In this document: in pieces, positions 17,846 through 26,841 of the stretch | Position numbering within the stretch: the first letter of the stretch is position 1 | Layout of the letters: each line of letters begins with the position of its first letter | NCBI RefSeq assembly: GCF_900109515.1 | Contig: NZ_FOBD01000020.1 | Span: 1-64,000 of the forward strand | Reading direction: 5' to 3' | Source: Paenibacillus sp. OK003 | GTDB taxonomy: Bacteria > Bacillota > Bacilli > Paenibacillales > Paenibacillaceae | DNA length: 64,000 bases | Notes under the pieces: model-generated | Seen by the model: only the letters and a program-made list of their open reading frames with translations | What the model was told of the DNA's origin: nothing | Databases searched by the model: none | Made by a program: the position numbers and the translations under genes

Positions 17846-18685
17846 TTACTGTTCTGTCACGTATTGCACGCTGATTTTATTTTGGGATACAGCCAGTTCT
17901 TTCATAACCATATCCACAATGGAAACCGCCTGTTTTACATCCAGTTTGTCACTGAGAACAACGACTTTATACTTGTCGGCATCCTCTTGAACGATGGCAT
18001 TGGCAAACTGCTGCGACAGGGTTTCTTCAATCCCATTGATTTTGGCTTCTTTTTCTTCCAGCGTACGAAGCTGTTCTGTTGCTTTGGCATTTTCTTCTGG
18101 CGTTTTGCTCAGATCGCCTGCAACGGTCATGAGTTCTTCATACTTACGATTGTTGCTCTCCTCACGCTGCCACTGGTAGTTCTGGAACTGGCTGCTCGCC
18201 GACGCCGCCGTATTCTGCTCCTCCATCTCCTTGAGGACGTCCTCATCCGTTTTCGTCGTACTGCCTTCTGTTCGGGCATTTGTCTCAGGAGTGGTTGATG
18301 CGCCTTTATCTGTCCCTTTCTCGCTGCCTTTACCTGTTTCACCTTGTTTCTCTCCCGATTCCGCAGCCGGTGATTTCTCGGTGTCTCCGGCTTCTTTACC
18401 GTCTACAACCGCAGGATTATCCACAGATTCAGTTGCCGCTTGCTCTCCTTCAGTTCCTGTAACTTCGCCGCCATTGACCACTTCATTCACAACCAGACCT
18501 TCTGTTGGATCAAGGATTCCAGCCGCTTCCTTCGCTTCTCCCTGCTTCATACCATCCACCTGCGTGCTGTCAGCTACAGGCGTATTAACCGGACCGGAAT
18601 CTTCAGTGAACAGATAATAGGCGGACAAAATGACCATCAGACTCAGCATGGATACGAGCCATACCGTTTGACGTTTGTTATTCAT
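17846..18685 (-). CDS. spoIIIAH: SpoIIIAH, mother-cell half of the SpoIIIAH-SpoIIQ channel
   Basis: SpoIIIAH forms the ring that binds forespore SpoIIQ across the intermembrane space. The 279-residue protein has an N-terminal membrane anchor (TVWLVSMLSLMVILSAYYLF). Residues about 70-150 are a Glu/Thr/Gly/Ser-rich low-complexity stretch. The C-terminal YscJ/FliF-like domain (180-279) includes DKYKVVVLSDKLDVKQAVSIVDMV. The B. subtilis protein is about 218 residues, so the linker is long here. It is the last gene of the operon. Confidence 0.95.
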   Translation of the reverse strand: MNNKRQTVWLVSMLSLMVILSAYYLFTEDSGPVNTPVADSTQVDGMKQGEAKEAAGILDPTEGLVVNEVVNGGEVTGTEGEQAATESVDNPAVVDGKEAGDTEKSPAAESGEKQGETGKGSEKGTDKGASTTPETNARTEGSTTKTDEDVLKEMEEQNTAASASSQFQNYQWQREESNNRKYEELMTVAGDLSKTPEENAKATEQLRTLEEKEAKINGIEETLSQQFANAIVQEDADKYKVVVLSDKLDVKQAVSIVDMVMKELAVSQNKISVQYVTEQ

Positions 18686-18751
18686 TAGAACTTCCTCCTC
18701 GAATTGGCTTCATTCTTATGACAATCAAAACTTGTGATTCATGGTTCCGGA

Positions 18752-19390
18752 CTAATCCTGCTTGCGCGGAACAACCGAAATTCGGTAGGCCGCAACATTC
18801 AGTCCTTTTTCCACAGCATCTGTAATCAGGTCCTTCACAACCTTGTTCTCTGCACCTCTGGCAACGACAAGCACGCCCCGAATCTGTGGTTTGAGCTTTT
18901 TCGTGACAATCGGTGTCTGATTCCCTGATATTTCATACGTAATAATCTCACCATCCCGGGTATATTGCGTCATATGTCGCTTGCCCCCGTTTGCATCCGT
19001 TTCTTCGGTGAGCTGCTGCGAATCCTTCACATTACGCTGTACAACAAGCTCCTCTGTAGAATCCACGGTAACCATCACATCAACGGTTCCCACACCTACG
19101 ATATTTTCCAGCACACCCTTGATCTTGTCCTCAAATGCGATCTCTATCGCCTGAAATGGATTCTGATCCGTCGGATCCGTCTGTATGGATGCCATCGATG
19201 TAGCTGGATCAGGAGGCTCGCGACCGATATTTTCGGAATCAATCTTTTTGACATTGACGAAGGAGTTAAACAACATGATTCCCACTCCGATCAAACCCAG
19301 GATAATAAGCCAGCGAAAGGTTTGACTTCGACGTTGCCCACCTTCTCCGCCGCCGAGCCAGCTTTCCATCTTTTTGAGCCATTGCCTCAT
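18752..19390 (-). CDS. spoIIIAG: SpoIIIAG, ring-forming sporulation channel protein
   Basis: SpoIIIAG assembles into a large ring in the mother-cell membrane facing the forespore. The 212-residue protein has one membrane helix (WLIILGLIGVGIMLFNSFV, about 26-44) and an extracytoplasmic ring-building domain (VGTVDVMVTVDSTEELVVQRN, IRGVLVVARGAENKVV). AAGGAGG precedes the ATG, and its length is near that of B. subtilis (229). Confidence 0.95.
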   Translation of the reverse strand: MRQWLKKMESWLGGGEGGQRRSQTFRWLIILGLIGVGIMLFNSFVNVKKIDSENIGREPPDPATSMASIQTDPTDQNPFQAIEIAFEDKIKGVLENIVGVGTVDVMVTVDSTEELVVQRNVKDSQQLTEETDANGGKRHMTQYTRDGEIITYEISGNQTPIVTKKLKPQIRGVLVVARGAENKVVKDLITDAVEKGLNVAAYRISVVPRKQD

Positions 19391-19405
19391 CGGATACCCT
19401 CCTTC

Positions 19406-20284
19406 TTACAGCGCCGAAGCGCTTTTCTTTTCTTTCACCTGTACTTTGTTTGCATCAATATCCCACTTCTCTGTCAATAGCGTAATTATTTGTACTGCTC
19501 GTTCAGATCGGGAGGACGTCTGTCCTTGCTGAGTGTTTGTCTCTGCCTGCTCACCCGACACAGGTGTGGAGTCAGCTTCCTGTCCATTTTGCGGCTCGCC
19601 AGAGTTAACGTTACCCACGCGACTTTCACGATTGCTGCCGCTGTTCACCTCGATCTGTACGTCTGGGACCTCAATCTGACCAATCTGGATTGGCTCCTGA
19701 ACTGGAGGTGATTCAGTGGTTTGGGATTCCGGGTCAGAGTCAAATGTTGGTTTTGTAGTTGCCCCTGCTTCCTGTTGACCTGTGTTGGTACTAACTTTGC
19801 CCGCCACTGTCTCACTTGCCATCTCCACCAAAACATACTGGATCATCGGAAGTTCCACCGAAGAGGTCAAATCCGTCTCCGGCTTGGCTGTATCCATGGC
19901 GAGCTTTACCTCAACAGACTGCACTCGCTCCCCGGTTGTTTCTTCAATTTGCCCTTTCATTACGTTAGCCAGTTCTTTGGCTGTCCATTGCAGCGACTGT
20001 TCCTGTTCATTGGATTGCAGCCGCCTGCCCTGAGCCAAAATCTGTTCAAGTGTTGCATTTCCTTCAGAGGGCGAATCCATGGCGGTCATCGCTCGTTTGA
20101 GCTCGCCAACCGGATCACTTTTCAAGAGCTTCGTTATGGGCGATAACAGGGTCAGCAGGATAAGAAGGCTCAGCACAAGCTTGACATAACGTTCCATGGA
20201 TCGATTGGGCAACAGCATATCCACGAAAGTCGCCAGCAGAACGATCATGATCAATTCCCGGAGCCAGCTGCTCAGCCACCCCAT
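19406..20284 (-). CDS. spoIIIAF: SpoIIIAF, with an expanded low-complexity linker
   Basis: SpoIIIAF is needed for the feeding channel. The 292-residue protein has two N-terminal membrane helices (ELIMIVLLATFVDMLLP and YVKLVLSLLILLTLLSP), a soluble ring-like domain around 95-150 (TGERVQSVEVKLAM), then about 100 residues rich in Gln, Thr, Ser, Glu and Asn before a C-terminal helix (AVQIITLLTEKWDIDANKV). B. subtilis SpoIIIAF is about 206 residues. The extra length maps to this disordered stretch. AAAGGGG precedes the ATG. Confidence 0.93.
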   Translation of the reverse strand: MGWLSSWLRELIMIVLLATFVDMLLPNRSMERYVKLVLSLLILLTLLSPITKLLKSDPVGELKRAMTAMDSPSEGNATLEQILAQGRRLQSNEQEQSLQWTAKELANVMKGQIEETTGERVQSVEVKLAMDTAKPETDLTSSVELPMIQYVLVEMASETVAGKVSTNTGQQEAGATTKPTFDSDPESQTTESPPVQEPIQIGQIEVPDVQIEVNSGSNRESRVGNVNSGEPQNGQEADSTPVSGEQAETNTQQGQTSSRSERAVQIITLLTEKWDIDANKVQVKEKKSASAL

Positions 20285-20315
20285 CCTTCCAGCCCCTTTC
20301 CTCTTGAGCTTCCTC

Positions 20316-21506
20316 TCATCTCATCATAACGGTCAGATTGCCTGCGGTTAGCAGGATCGTGATGGCCAGAAAAAACATGAGTCCGACGGCTGCCAGTGCC
20401 GCAAATACGTAAATCATGCTTTTGCCTATGGCCTGCAGACATCCCACAATTGGCGTATCCCCTAGCGGTTGCATGATCGCGCCAGTTATGTTGTAAATCA
20501 GGGCTAGCGTCAGAATTTTAAGTGCAGGAAACGCGCATAAAAACAAGATGATGATGACACCCGTTAGTCCGATTGCATTTTTCACCAGCAGTGACGCTGT
20601 GATCACCGTGTCGGTTGCATCCGCAAACGTTCTGCCGACAATGGGAACAAAGTTGCCTGCGATGTACTTCGCCGCTTTTAGACTGACACCATCTGCCACG
20701 GAGCCCGATGCCCCCTGCACCGAAATTACGCCCAGAAACATCGTAAGCAGTATACCGAGCAGAGCTACACTAATATTCCGTAAGAGATCTGCCAGCTGTG
20801 TAAGCTTGTACTTGTCGGACAAGGAACTGACGAGATGTAATACGGCTGAGAAAAAGAGTAGCGGGAACACCAGCATGTGGATCAATGTACCGACCAGATG
20901 AATCATGAAAATGATCAGCGGATGAGTCACAGAAACGGTAATGACATTTCCCATTGAAGCCAGCAGTGTAAACAACAGGGGCACCATGGCCATCATAAAG
21001 TTGATCATGCTGGCAATGGCATCCTTGGCGTATCCAATCGCCACACTGAAGCTGTTTATGGCGATGATAATAATGACCATGTAACAGATGGAGTAAGCGA
21101 TTTTGCTAATATTGTTTTTCTCAAAAGCGGTCTGCAACGTCTCCAAAATCATGCTCAGCACACTCAGCATCACAATCGTGACTAGAAGCTTGCCGTTATA
21201 TAAAATTTCATGCAGCATGAAGGTTCCAATCGCTATAAACACCGATTTCAGGCTGAACCCTTCATTGCCGGGCATTAACATATCCATAAAGGAAGGCGTT
21301 TTTCCTTCCGGGAAAAAACCACCGTATTGTTGCATGAGTTGGTCCCAATATTTTTCCACCTGATCCTTGGGAAGCTGGTCAGCCTGCTGCTGCATCCACT
21401 CTCCCGAGGGAGAACCGGCGAATACCTGTCCCATGATTCCAAACAGAAAACACAGCGTCAGCACGAAGGTAAGGCGCCACTGCGGCTTGTGATGCATCAT
21501 TTTCAT
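20316..21506 (-). CDS. spoIIIAE: SpoIIIAE, polytopic channel protein
   Basis: This 396-residue protein has a signal peptide (LTFVLTLCFLFGIMGQVFA) and a large number of membrane helices from residue 70 on, ending with AALAAVGLMFFLAITILLTAGNLTVMMR. It is the major membrane component of the SpoIIIA complex, resembling type III secretion export-gate proteins in general layout. It lies between spoIIIAD and spoIIIAF in the conserved order. Confidence 0.95.
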   Translation of the reverse strand: MKMMHHKPQWRLTFVLTLCFLFGIMGQVFAGSPSGEWMQQQADQLPKDQVEKYWDQLMQQYGGFFPEGKTPSFMDMLMPGNEGFSLKSVFIAIGTFMLHEILYNGKLLVTIVMLSVLSMILETLQTAFEKNNISKIAYSICYMVIIIIAINSFSVAIGYAKDAIASMINFMMAMVPLLFTLLASMGNVITVSVTHPLIIFMIHLVGTLIHMLVFPLLFFSAVLHLVSSLSDKYKLTQLADLLRNISVALLGILLTMFLGVISVQGASGSVADGVSLKAAKYIAGNFVPIVGRTFADATDTVITASLLVKNAIGLTGVIIILFLCAFPALKILTLALIYNITGAIMQPLGDTPIVGCLQAIGKSMIYVFAALAAVGLMFFLAITILLTAGNLTVMMR

Positions 21507-21527
21507 ATGAAGTCCGCACGCCTCCCT

Positions 21528-21917
21528 CTACACCGGCATCAGCTTCATGACGGTTTCGATAATAATGCTGATGATCGGTATCGCGAGTACAAGGATCAGC
21601 ACCTTGCCAGCAAGTTCAATTTTGGAAGCAATGCTCTCCTGGCCTGCATCCCTGACAATCTGTGCTCCGAATTCAGCAATGTACGCTATGCCTATAATTT
21701 TCAGAACCGTTTTCAGATAAATGCTCTCCATGCCTGAATTCTCGGCAAGCCGTTTCAACACTTCGATCACCGCACCAATCTTGCCAATCAGCAGCATGAA
21801 GATTACGATGCCGGTAGCAGCAGCAATCAGAAAAGCGAACATGGGCTTCTGTTCTTTGATAACTAGAATGAGCACCGTTGCGATGAGCGCCAGACCTACA
21901 ACTTGGATAATTTCCAC
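21528..21917 (-). CDS. spoIIIAD: SpoIIIAD membrane protein
   Basis: The 129-residue protein has four hydrophobic segments, including VVGLALIATVLILVI at the N-terminus and VLILVLAIPIISIIIETV near the C-terminus. Its length matches the family (about 130). The start is GTG preceded by GGTGGTG. It is part of the SpoIIIA membrane platform. Confidence 0.94.
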   Translation of the reverse strand: MEIIQVVGLALIATVLILVIKEQKPMFAFLIAAATGIVIFMLLIGKIGAVIEVLKRLAENSGMESIYLKTVLKIIGIAYIAEFGAQIVRDAGQESIASKIELAGKVLILVLAIPIISIIIETVMKLMPV

Positions 21918-21949
21918 AGGTCACCACCATCCCGGCTTCATGACCGTTT

Positions 21950-22153
21950 TCATTGAAAAAGAAATATCGATTTGATCTCTTGCAGCAGGCTGTCCAGCAT
22001 ACGGACCACCATGAACAATACAACGACAAATCCGATCACGGTCACCCAGTGAGCCATATCTTCCTTTCCCATTTGTTTCAGCACCGTATGAATCATTGCA
22101 ATGATGATTCCGATGCCCGCAATTTGAAAGATTGCGTTCACTTCTAAATTCAT
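21950..22153 (-). CDS. spoIIIAC: SpoIIIAC membrane protein
   Basis: This 67-residue protein has two membrane helices (IFQIAGIGIIIAMIHTVL and WVTVIGFVVVLFMVVRML). It is homologous in style to the N-terminal half of SpoIIIAD and matches the family length exactly. GAGGTG precedes the ATG. Confidence 0.94.
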   Translation of the reverse strand: MNLEVNAIFQIAGIGIIIAMIHTVLKQMGKEDMAHWVTVIGFVVVLFMVVRMLDSLLQEIKSIFLFQ

Positions 22154-22182
22154 GACCTTGGCACCTCACTATCCCGGCTATT

Positions 22183-22701
22183 TCAGAAGATCAGAATGAC
22201 GATTAACGCTCCGACAAGCATCCCGAGACTGCGGCACATTCGTTCATATTTCATTTGATCGGCTTGGGCACGGGATTCCTCATGCATTAGTTGCTGAATG
22301 GCTAACGAGATGTGCTTGGTCTGATCCTGACGATCGCTGGTGCCAAGGCTGAAGCTCAATTGCAGCATGACTTCCCGCTCGTCCGCCTTCATGGCTGATC
22401 TCCCCCACGCCTCTTCTATACCAGACTGAAGACTCTCACGAGCAGTGTGTCCATGAGGTGGTTCCATCTGCTTGGCTGCGTGGAGGAACAGCGTCCGAAC
22501 AGGCTCTTTTGTCTGGGCTCCCATTTTTCCCATCGCATCAGGCAACGGAGTCAGCCCGTAGTTAATCTCTGTCATCAATCGCTGGAGAGCGGCGATTAAT
22601 TCTCGCAATTGTCGTGGCCTCAAGGCATACTGCCTTGCCTTGTAGAATCCGGCGAGGGTACTGGCCAGCAGAATGATGACGGCACCGAGCATGTTAACCA
22701 A
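22183..22701 (-). CDS. spoIIIAB: SpoIIIAB, membrane-associated channel component
   Basis: This is a 172-residue protein with an N-terminal membrane segment (LGAVIILLASTLAGFY) and a C-terminal one (LGMLVGALIVILIF). The soluble part between them carries RPRQLRELIAALQRLMTEINYGLTPLPDA. I chose a TTG start because GGGAGGTG lies six bases before it. It overlaps the end of spoIIIAA by eight bases. The next ATG, three codons on, would have a 15-base spacer. Confidence 0.92.
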   Translation of the reverse strand: MVNMLGAVIILLASTLAGFYKARQYALRPRQLRELIAALQRLMTEINYGLTPLPDAMGKMGAQTKEPVRTLFLHAAKQMEPPHGHTARESLQSGIEEAWGRSAMKADEREVMLQLSFSLGTSDRQDQTKHISLAIQQLMHEESRAQADQMKYERMCRSLGMLVGALIVILIF

Positions 22702-23698
22702 ATGCCTCACCTCCCACTTCCGTCTGCTGGAGACCACGCATTTTGCCATCGGCTAATCGAAAGGTCATGCCCCGGCTCGTCCGTTGCAGCTGTACATAAC
22801 GCTGGAACATCTGCTCGACGATCAGGGTTCTCAGTGCAGGTCTGGAAGAAAGCTCGGCCAGATCACGACCATGCGCAGTAGCGATGACAGATACGCCTGC
22901 ATGGAGTGCTTCCATGACTGCCTCCGCATCTTCCGGTCGGCCTATCTCGTCCACGATCAAGACATCGGGAGACATGGAGCGAAGCATCATCATCATGCCC
23001 TCAGCCTTTGGACAACCGTCCATGACATCGGTGCGAGGTCCCACATCAAATCCAGGTACGCCCTTGTAACTTCCAGCGATTTCGGACCGCTCATCAACGA
23101 TGCCAACCTTTAGTCGTGGACGTATACCCTGAACAAGCTCATTGACACCCGTAAGTTTGGTTCCACTACTAATCTGTCTTGCCAGATCCCGCAGTAACGT
23201 AGTCTTGCCTTGCTGCGGAGGTGAAAGAATTAAGGTGTGCATGACCTGTCCATTTTTCATGTCCAGCAGATAAGGCAGAACCCGATCAGCGACCCCGTGA
23301 ATCTCTCGGGCCACCCTGACATTGAATCCATTGATATCGCGCAAGTATTCGACGCGGCCTCCACTTAACACTGTCCGGCCAGCCAATCCGATTCTGTGCC
23401 CGCCAGGAATGGTGATGAACCCTTTACGCAGCTCCTCTTCCAATGTATAAAGCGAATGATTGCTGATCAGATCCAGCAGCCTGTGTGTTACCTCTTTTAA
23501 GGGAATATAGGCTTCATCAGGCTTCGAAGTCGGACTGCCCTGGGGTGTGAGGAAGTGATAGGTGTCTCCTGCATTGATTTCCAGTGGTCTTCCTTCACGG
23601 ATACGTACTTCCTCCACTTTATCGAATAAAGCGGGCGGCATTCTTCCCAGAATGGTTCGAATCGGTTCCGGAAAGAGATCCTTCCAGTTCACCATCAT
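22694..23698 (-). CDS. spoIIIAA: SpoIIIAA ATPase
   Basis: SpoIIIAA is the cytoplasmic secretion-type ATPase of the mother-cell channel and the first gene of the operon. The 334-residue protein has Walker A LSPPQQGKTTLLRDLAR (PPQQGKTT), the motif VGIVDERSEIAG, and Walker B VLIVDEIGRPEDAEAV. GGAGGGG lies seven bases before the ATG-ATG start. Its length is near the B. subtilis protein (307). Confidence 0.95.
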   Translation of the reverse strand: MMVNWKDLFPEPIRTILGRMPPALFDKVEEVRIREGRPLEINAGDTYHFLTPQGSPTSKPDEAYIPLKEVTHRLLDLISNHSLYTLEEELRKGFITIPGGHRIGLAGRTVLSGGRVEYLRDINGFNVRVAREIHGVADRVLPYLLDMKNGQVMHTLILSPPQQGKTTLLRDLARQISSGTKLTGVNELVQGIRPRLKVGIVDERSEIAGSYKGVPGFDVGPRTDVMDGCPKAEGMMMMLRSMSPDVLIVDEIGRPEDAEAVMEALHAGVSVIATAHGRDLAELSSRPALRTLIVEQMFQRYVQLQRTSRGMTFRLADGKMRGLQQTEVGGEAFG

Positions 23699-23760
23699 GA
23701 ATAGGCCCCTCCAACCTTGAATTCGGTTTTATTGCGTTCCTGGTGCTTGTTCATATCTCA

Positions 23761-23788
23761 AGTTTATGTGTGTACATTGAATTTATGA
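23761..23788 (-). promoter_or_regulatory. Candidate sigma-E promoter for spoIIIA
   Basis: On the minus strand, TCATAAA (23782-23788) and CATAAACT (23761-23768) are 13 bases apart. CATAAACT matches seven of eight positions of the sigma-E -10 CATACAHT. The -35 match to KMATATT is weaker, five of seven. The B. subtilis spoIIIA operon is sigma-E dependent, which supports the guess. Confidence 0.4.
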
Positions 23789-23975
23789 CGCTGAAATCTA
23801 TCATTTTCTTCAAAATAGGGAAGAGAGTTAAAAATCATAGATCAGCTTAACTGTTCTTGTTCTAGGCACCCGTCTAGATCCAAGTGCATATAGTGCTTGC
23901 AGACAGGTGATATTCATTCCGGGATAAAAAAGGACAGAACCACCTATCCCCAAATACAGAAAGGAGTTGTGGGGA

Positions 23976-24725
23976 GTGCGAGTCGATGTGGTAGGCAATG
24001 TGAATGAAGTTCGAAGAATGGATATTGCAGGACGATGTGTGGTTGTCATCGATGTGTTGCGAACGACCAGTACCATTGTTACGGCACTGGCATACGATGC
24101 AGCGGACGTCATTGCGGTAGAAACTGTTCCTCAAGCAAAACAATTGAACGTGCAGGATGCCATTCGTGGCGGGGAGCGTTTTGATAAAAAAATTACAGGA
24201 TTCGAGGTGGGCAATTCCCCCTATGAATATATGACTCCGAATATTGCGGGTAAAACCATCATTCTGACTACGACAGATGGTACACGTGCCCTGATCAAGG
24301 CTTCCAAGGCTAGACATGTGTTCGCAGGCTCATTTCTCAATGTGAAGGCTGTGGCGGCTGTTCTGTGCGAGCTGCGCCGGGATATCTTATTGTTATGCGC
24401 CGGGGATCAGGATGAGTTCGCGCTGGAAGATGGTTTATGTGCAGGCAGCATTATCGAGGAGTTATACCGACAATCCACTTTCCCCATTATGCTGAACGAT
24501 CTGGGCCTGGCGCTCCATCAGGCTGCCACTCATGCCGAGGAGAAATTACCCGATCTGGTTAGAGTATCCGCTGGTGGACGAAGGCTGGAAAGGCTAGGGA
24601 GGATACATGACGTAACGTATTGCACCCAATTGAACTTGCTGGACTGTGTTCCAGAGATGGGTGAAGGGAACCGGATGCAACCATTTAGAGGAACACGTAA
24701 GGAACGGGTGTTTAAATTGCTGTGA
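23976..24725 (+). CDS. comB: 2-phosphosulfolactate phosphatase (ComB family)
   Basis: ComB hydrolyses 2-phospho-3-sulfolactate to 3-sulfolactate. It was first defined in coenzyme M synthesis and is also present in sulfolactate-making bacteria. The 249-residue protein shows VVVIDVLRTTSTIVTALAYDA near the N-terminus, ILTTTDGTRAL, and LLLCAGDQDEFALEDGLCAGSI, all typical. I chose the GTG at 23976 because AAAGGAG ends nine bases before it; the TTG at 23967 abuts that site. It is divergent from the spoIIIA operon. No ComA or sulfolactate dehydrogenase partner lies in the window. Confidence 0.88.
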   Translation: MRVDVVGNVNEVRRMDIAGRCVVVIDVLRTTSTIVTALAYDAADVIAVETVPQAKQLNVQDAIRGGERFDKKITGFEVGNSPYEYMTPNIAGKTIILTTTDGTRALIKASKARHVFAGSFLNVKAVAAVLCELRRDILLLCAGDQDEFALEDGLCAGSIIEELYRQSTFPIMLNDLGLALHQAATHAEEKLPDLVRVSAGGRRLERLGRIHDVTYCTQLNLLDCVPEMGEGNRMQPFRGTRKERVFKLL

Positions 24726-24734
24726 ACAACCTAA

Positions 24735-24777
24735 AAAGGTGTACTGCGATCCCGGATGGGATACACAGTACACCTTT
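24735..24777. terminator. Terminator between comB and lysC
   Basis: AAAGGTGTACTG and CAGTACACCTTT form a perfect 12-bp stem. The T-run is longer on the minus strand (five T), so it mainly ends lysC. It probably also ends comB, since the two genes are convergent. Confidence 0.85.
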
Positions 24778-24805
24778 GGTGTGTCTTTACAATTATATCG
24801 GTTAT

Positions 24806-26059
24806 TTATCTGCGAACTTGCGGTCCGCCAATGACAGCCTGCTCAGCCGTATCCAGATCATACGCTGTATGCAGCGCCTTGATTACGTCATGAAGCTTCT
24901 CTCCGTCAATAACACAGGATACCTTGATCTCGGAAGTGCTGACCATCTTGATGCTCACGCCTTCGCCCGAGATGACTTTGAACATCTTCGCAGCTACGCC
25001 CGGATGGCTAACCATACCTGCGCCAACGATGGAGACTTTCACAAGATCTTCTTCAGAAGTAACTTCACGGTAAGGCAGGCGGCTATGAAGGGCTTCAATG
25101 ACACGCAGTGCGTTCTCCCGGTCGGACAGGGCAACAGAGAACGAGAAGTCTGCTTTACCGTCCATCACACCGCTCTGAACGATAATATCGACATCCAGCT
25201 GTTCTGATGCAAGGGCACCAAATACTTCAGCGAGAACCCCAGGTACGTCTGGTACACCCAGAATACTGATTCGAGCCACGTTTTTGTCATAGGCAATTCC
25301 ACTAACTACCACGCCTTGTTCCATTGTTGCTTCCTCCTTCACAACCGTTCCTTCATTATGGTTAAAGCTGGATCTTACAATCAAAGGCACACCGGAATGC
25401 TTCGCGTATTCAACTGCACGCGGATGCAACACCGCTGCTCCCAGGTTGGCCAGTTCCAGCATCTCGTCGTACGAAATTTCCTTAAGCTTGCGTGCAACCT
25501 TCACGATCCGCGGATCGGTGGAATAGATCCCATCTACATCCGTGTAAATCTCGCAAGCGTCTGCCTTAATGGCTGCTGCCAAGGCTACTGCTGTTGTATC
25601 CGATCCGCCGCGGCCTAGCGTCGTAATCTCGCCATCTTCCGTCATACCCTGGAAGCCTGCAACGATAACGATGTTGCCTTCCGCCAGAGCCTGATTCACC
25701 CGTTCCGGCTGAATATCGTTAATCCGCGCTTTGCCGTGTACCGGCTCTGTTCGGAATCCCGCTTGCCAGCCTGTAAATGAAATGGCTTTGCGTCCAAGCG
25801 CCTGAATCGCCATGGATAGCAATGAAATCGAGATCTGTTCTCCCGTAGTCAAAAGCATATCCATCTCACGTGCAGGCAGTTCACTGTTCAGCTGTTTCGC
25901 CTGATCAATCAGATCATCCGTGGTATCCCCCATGGCCGAAACCACGACTACACACTGATGTCCTTCATCCGCTTTTTCTACAACACGTCCGGCTACACGC
26001 TTCATGCGCTCTGTATCTCCGACCGAGCTGCCCCCAAATTTCATGACGTACAATGACAA
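24806..26059 (-). CDS. lysC: Aspartate kinase
   Basis: This enzyme phosphorylates aspartate at the head of lysine, threonine, methionine and diaminopimelate synthesis. The 417-residue protein has the kinase motif KFGGSSVGD, FQGMTEDGEITTLGRGGSDTTA, and two C-terminal ACT regulatory domains (VARISILGVPDVPGVLAEVF and VSIVGAGMVSHPGVAAKMF). The start is TTG, aligned with the known N-terminus of B. subtilis aspartate kinase II; GGGAG lies ten bases before. No lysine riboswitch is visible in the 190 bases upstream. It is an addition to the B. subtilis order between efp and spoIIIA. Confidence 0.95.
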   Translation of the reverse strand: MSLYVMKFGGSSVGDTERMKRVAGRVVEKADEGHQCVVVVSAMGDTTDDLIDQAKQLNSELPAREMDMLLTTGEQISISLLSMAIQALGRKAISFTGWQAGFRTEPVHGKARINDIQPERVNQALAEGNIVIVAGFQGMTEDGEITTLGRGGSDTTAVALAAAIKADACEIYTDVDGIYSTDPRIVKVARKLKEISYDEMLELANLGAAVLHPRAVEYAKHSGVPLIVRSSFNHNEGTVVKEEATMEQGVVVSGIAYDKNVARISILGVPDVPGVLAEVFGALASEQLDVDIIVQSGVMDGKADFSFSVALSDRENALRVIEALHSRLPYREVTSEEDLVKVSIVGAGMVSHPGVAAKMFKVISGEGVSIKMVSTSEIKVSCVIDGEKLHDVIKALHTAYDLDTAEQAVIGGPQVRR

Positions 26060-26184
26060 CGCAAATCCACTCCCTACCTTGTGCAGTATGCATAATTGAT
26101 GTCCACCGTCATTATTCTCTCCGAAAAATGACTTTAACCCAGTATATTACGAAAGCGTCTGATAGGCTAATCTTTTTTCGAAAA

Positions 26185-26214
26185 AACCCTTTGCCAAAGA
26201 AATGGCAAAGGGTT
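26185..26214 (-). terminator. efp terminator
   Basis: AACCCTTTGCCA and TGGCAAAGGGTT form a perfect 12-bp stem with a six-base loop and a T-run of six on the minus strand. Confidence 0.9.
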
Positions 26215-26250
26215 GAATTAACGCTTTATTTAGCTTACACCATATGAACG

Positions 26251-26808
26251 TTACGCGCGGGAAGAGTATTTACCTTCACGAGTATCGATCAGCAGAACAT
26301 CGCCTTCGTTGATGAACAATGGCACTTGTACGTTCAAGCCTGTTTCCACTTTTGCGTTTTTAGTAGCGCCTTGTGCCGTGTTACCTTTTACGCTTGGCTC
26401 TGTCTCGATCACTTTCAACTCTACGCTTGTAGGCAGGTCGATTCCGAGGATTTCACCTTGGTAGCTAACAATTTTTACGTTCATGTTTTCTTTGAGGAAG
26501 TTCAATTCCCATTCCAACTGATCACTTGTCAGTGTGAACTGATCATATGTTTCGTTGTCCATGAATGTGTGCTCTGTACCACTAGCATACAGGTAGGATA
26601 CGCCACGGTTTTCGATGATGGCACGGCCAATGGTTTCACCTGCACGGAATGTTTTCTCTACGGTGTTACCGTTGCGCAGGTTTTTCAGTTTGGAACGAAC
26701 GAAGGCAGCACCTTTACCTGGTTTAACATGTTGGAAATCAAGTACGGTATAGATGTCGTTGTCTACTTGTACGGTCAAGCCTGTTTTAAAATCGTTTACT
26801 GAAATCAC
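26251..26808 (-). CDS. efp: Elongation factor P
   Basis: EF-P rescues ribosomes stalled at polyproline stretches. The 185-residue protein has the three-domain layout: an N-terminal KOW-like domain with the loop KPGKGAAF, in which Lys32 is at the usual modified position, then two OB domains ending with [17 protein letters not shown]. The length matches B. subtilis exactly. It follows pepP, as in Bacillus, but with the long-hairpin element inserted between them. Confidence 0.97.
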   Translation of the reverse strand: MISVNDFKTGLTVQVDNDIYTVLDFQHVKPGKGAAFVRSKLKNLRNGNTVEKTFRAGETIGRAIIENRGVSYLYASGTEHTFMDNETYDQFTLTSDQLEWELNFLKENMNVKIVSYQGEILGIDLPTSVELKVIETEPSVKGNTAQGATKNAKVETGLNVQVPLFINEGDVLLIDTREGKYSSRA

Positions 26809-26841
26809 AAAAAATCCCTCCTGATATGGTTGAAAAGTAGG

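Noticed and set aside
26060-26184. A possible lysine riboswitch before lysC
   Set aside because: The space is too short, and I see none of the L-box helices; only the efp terminator is present.
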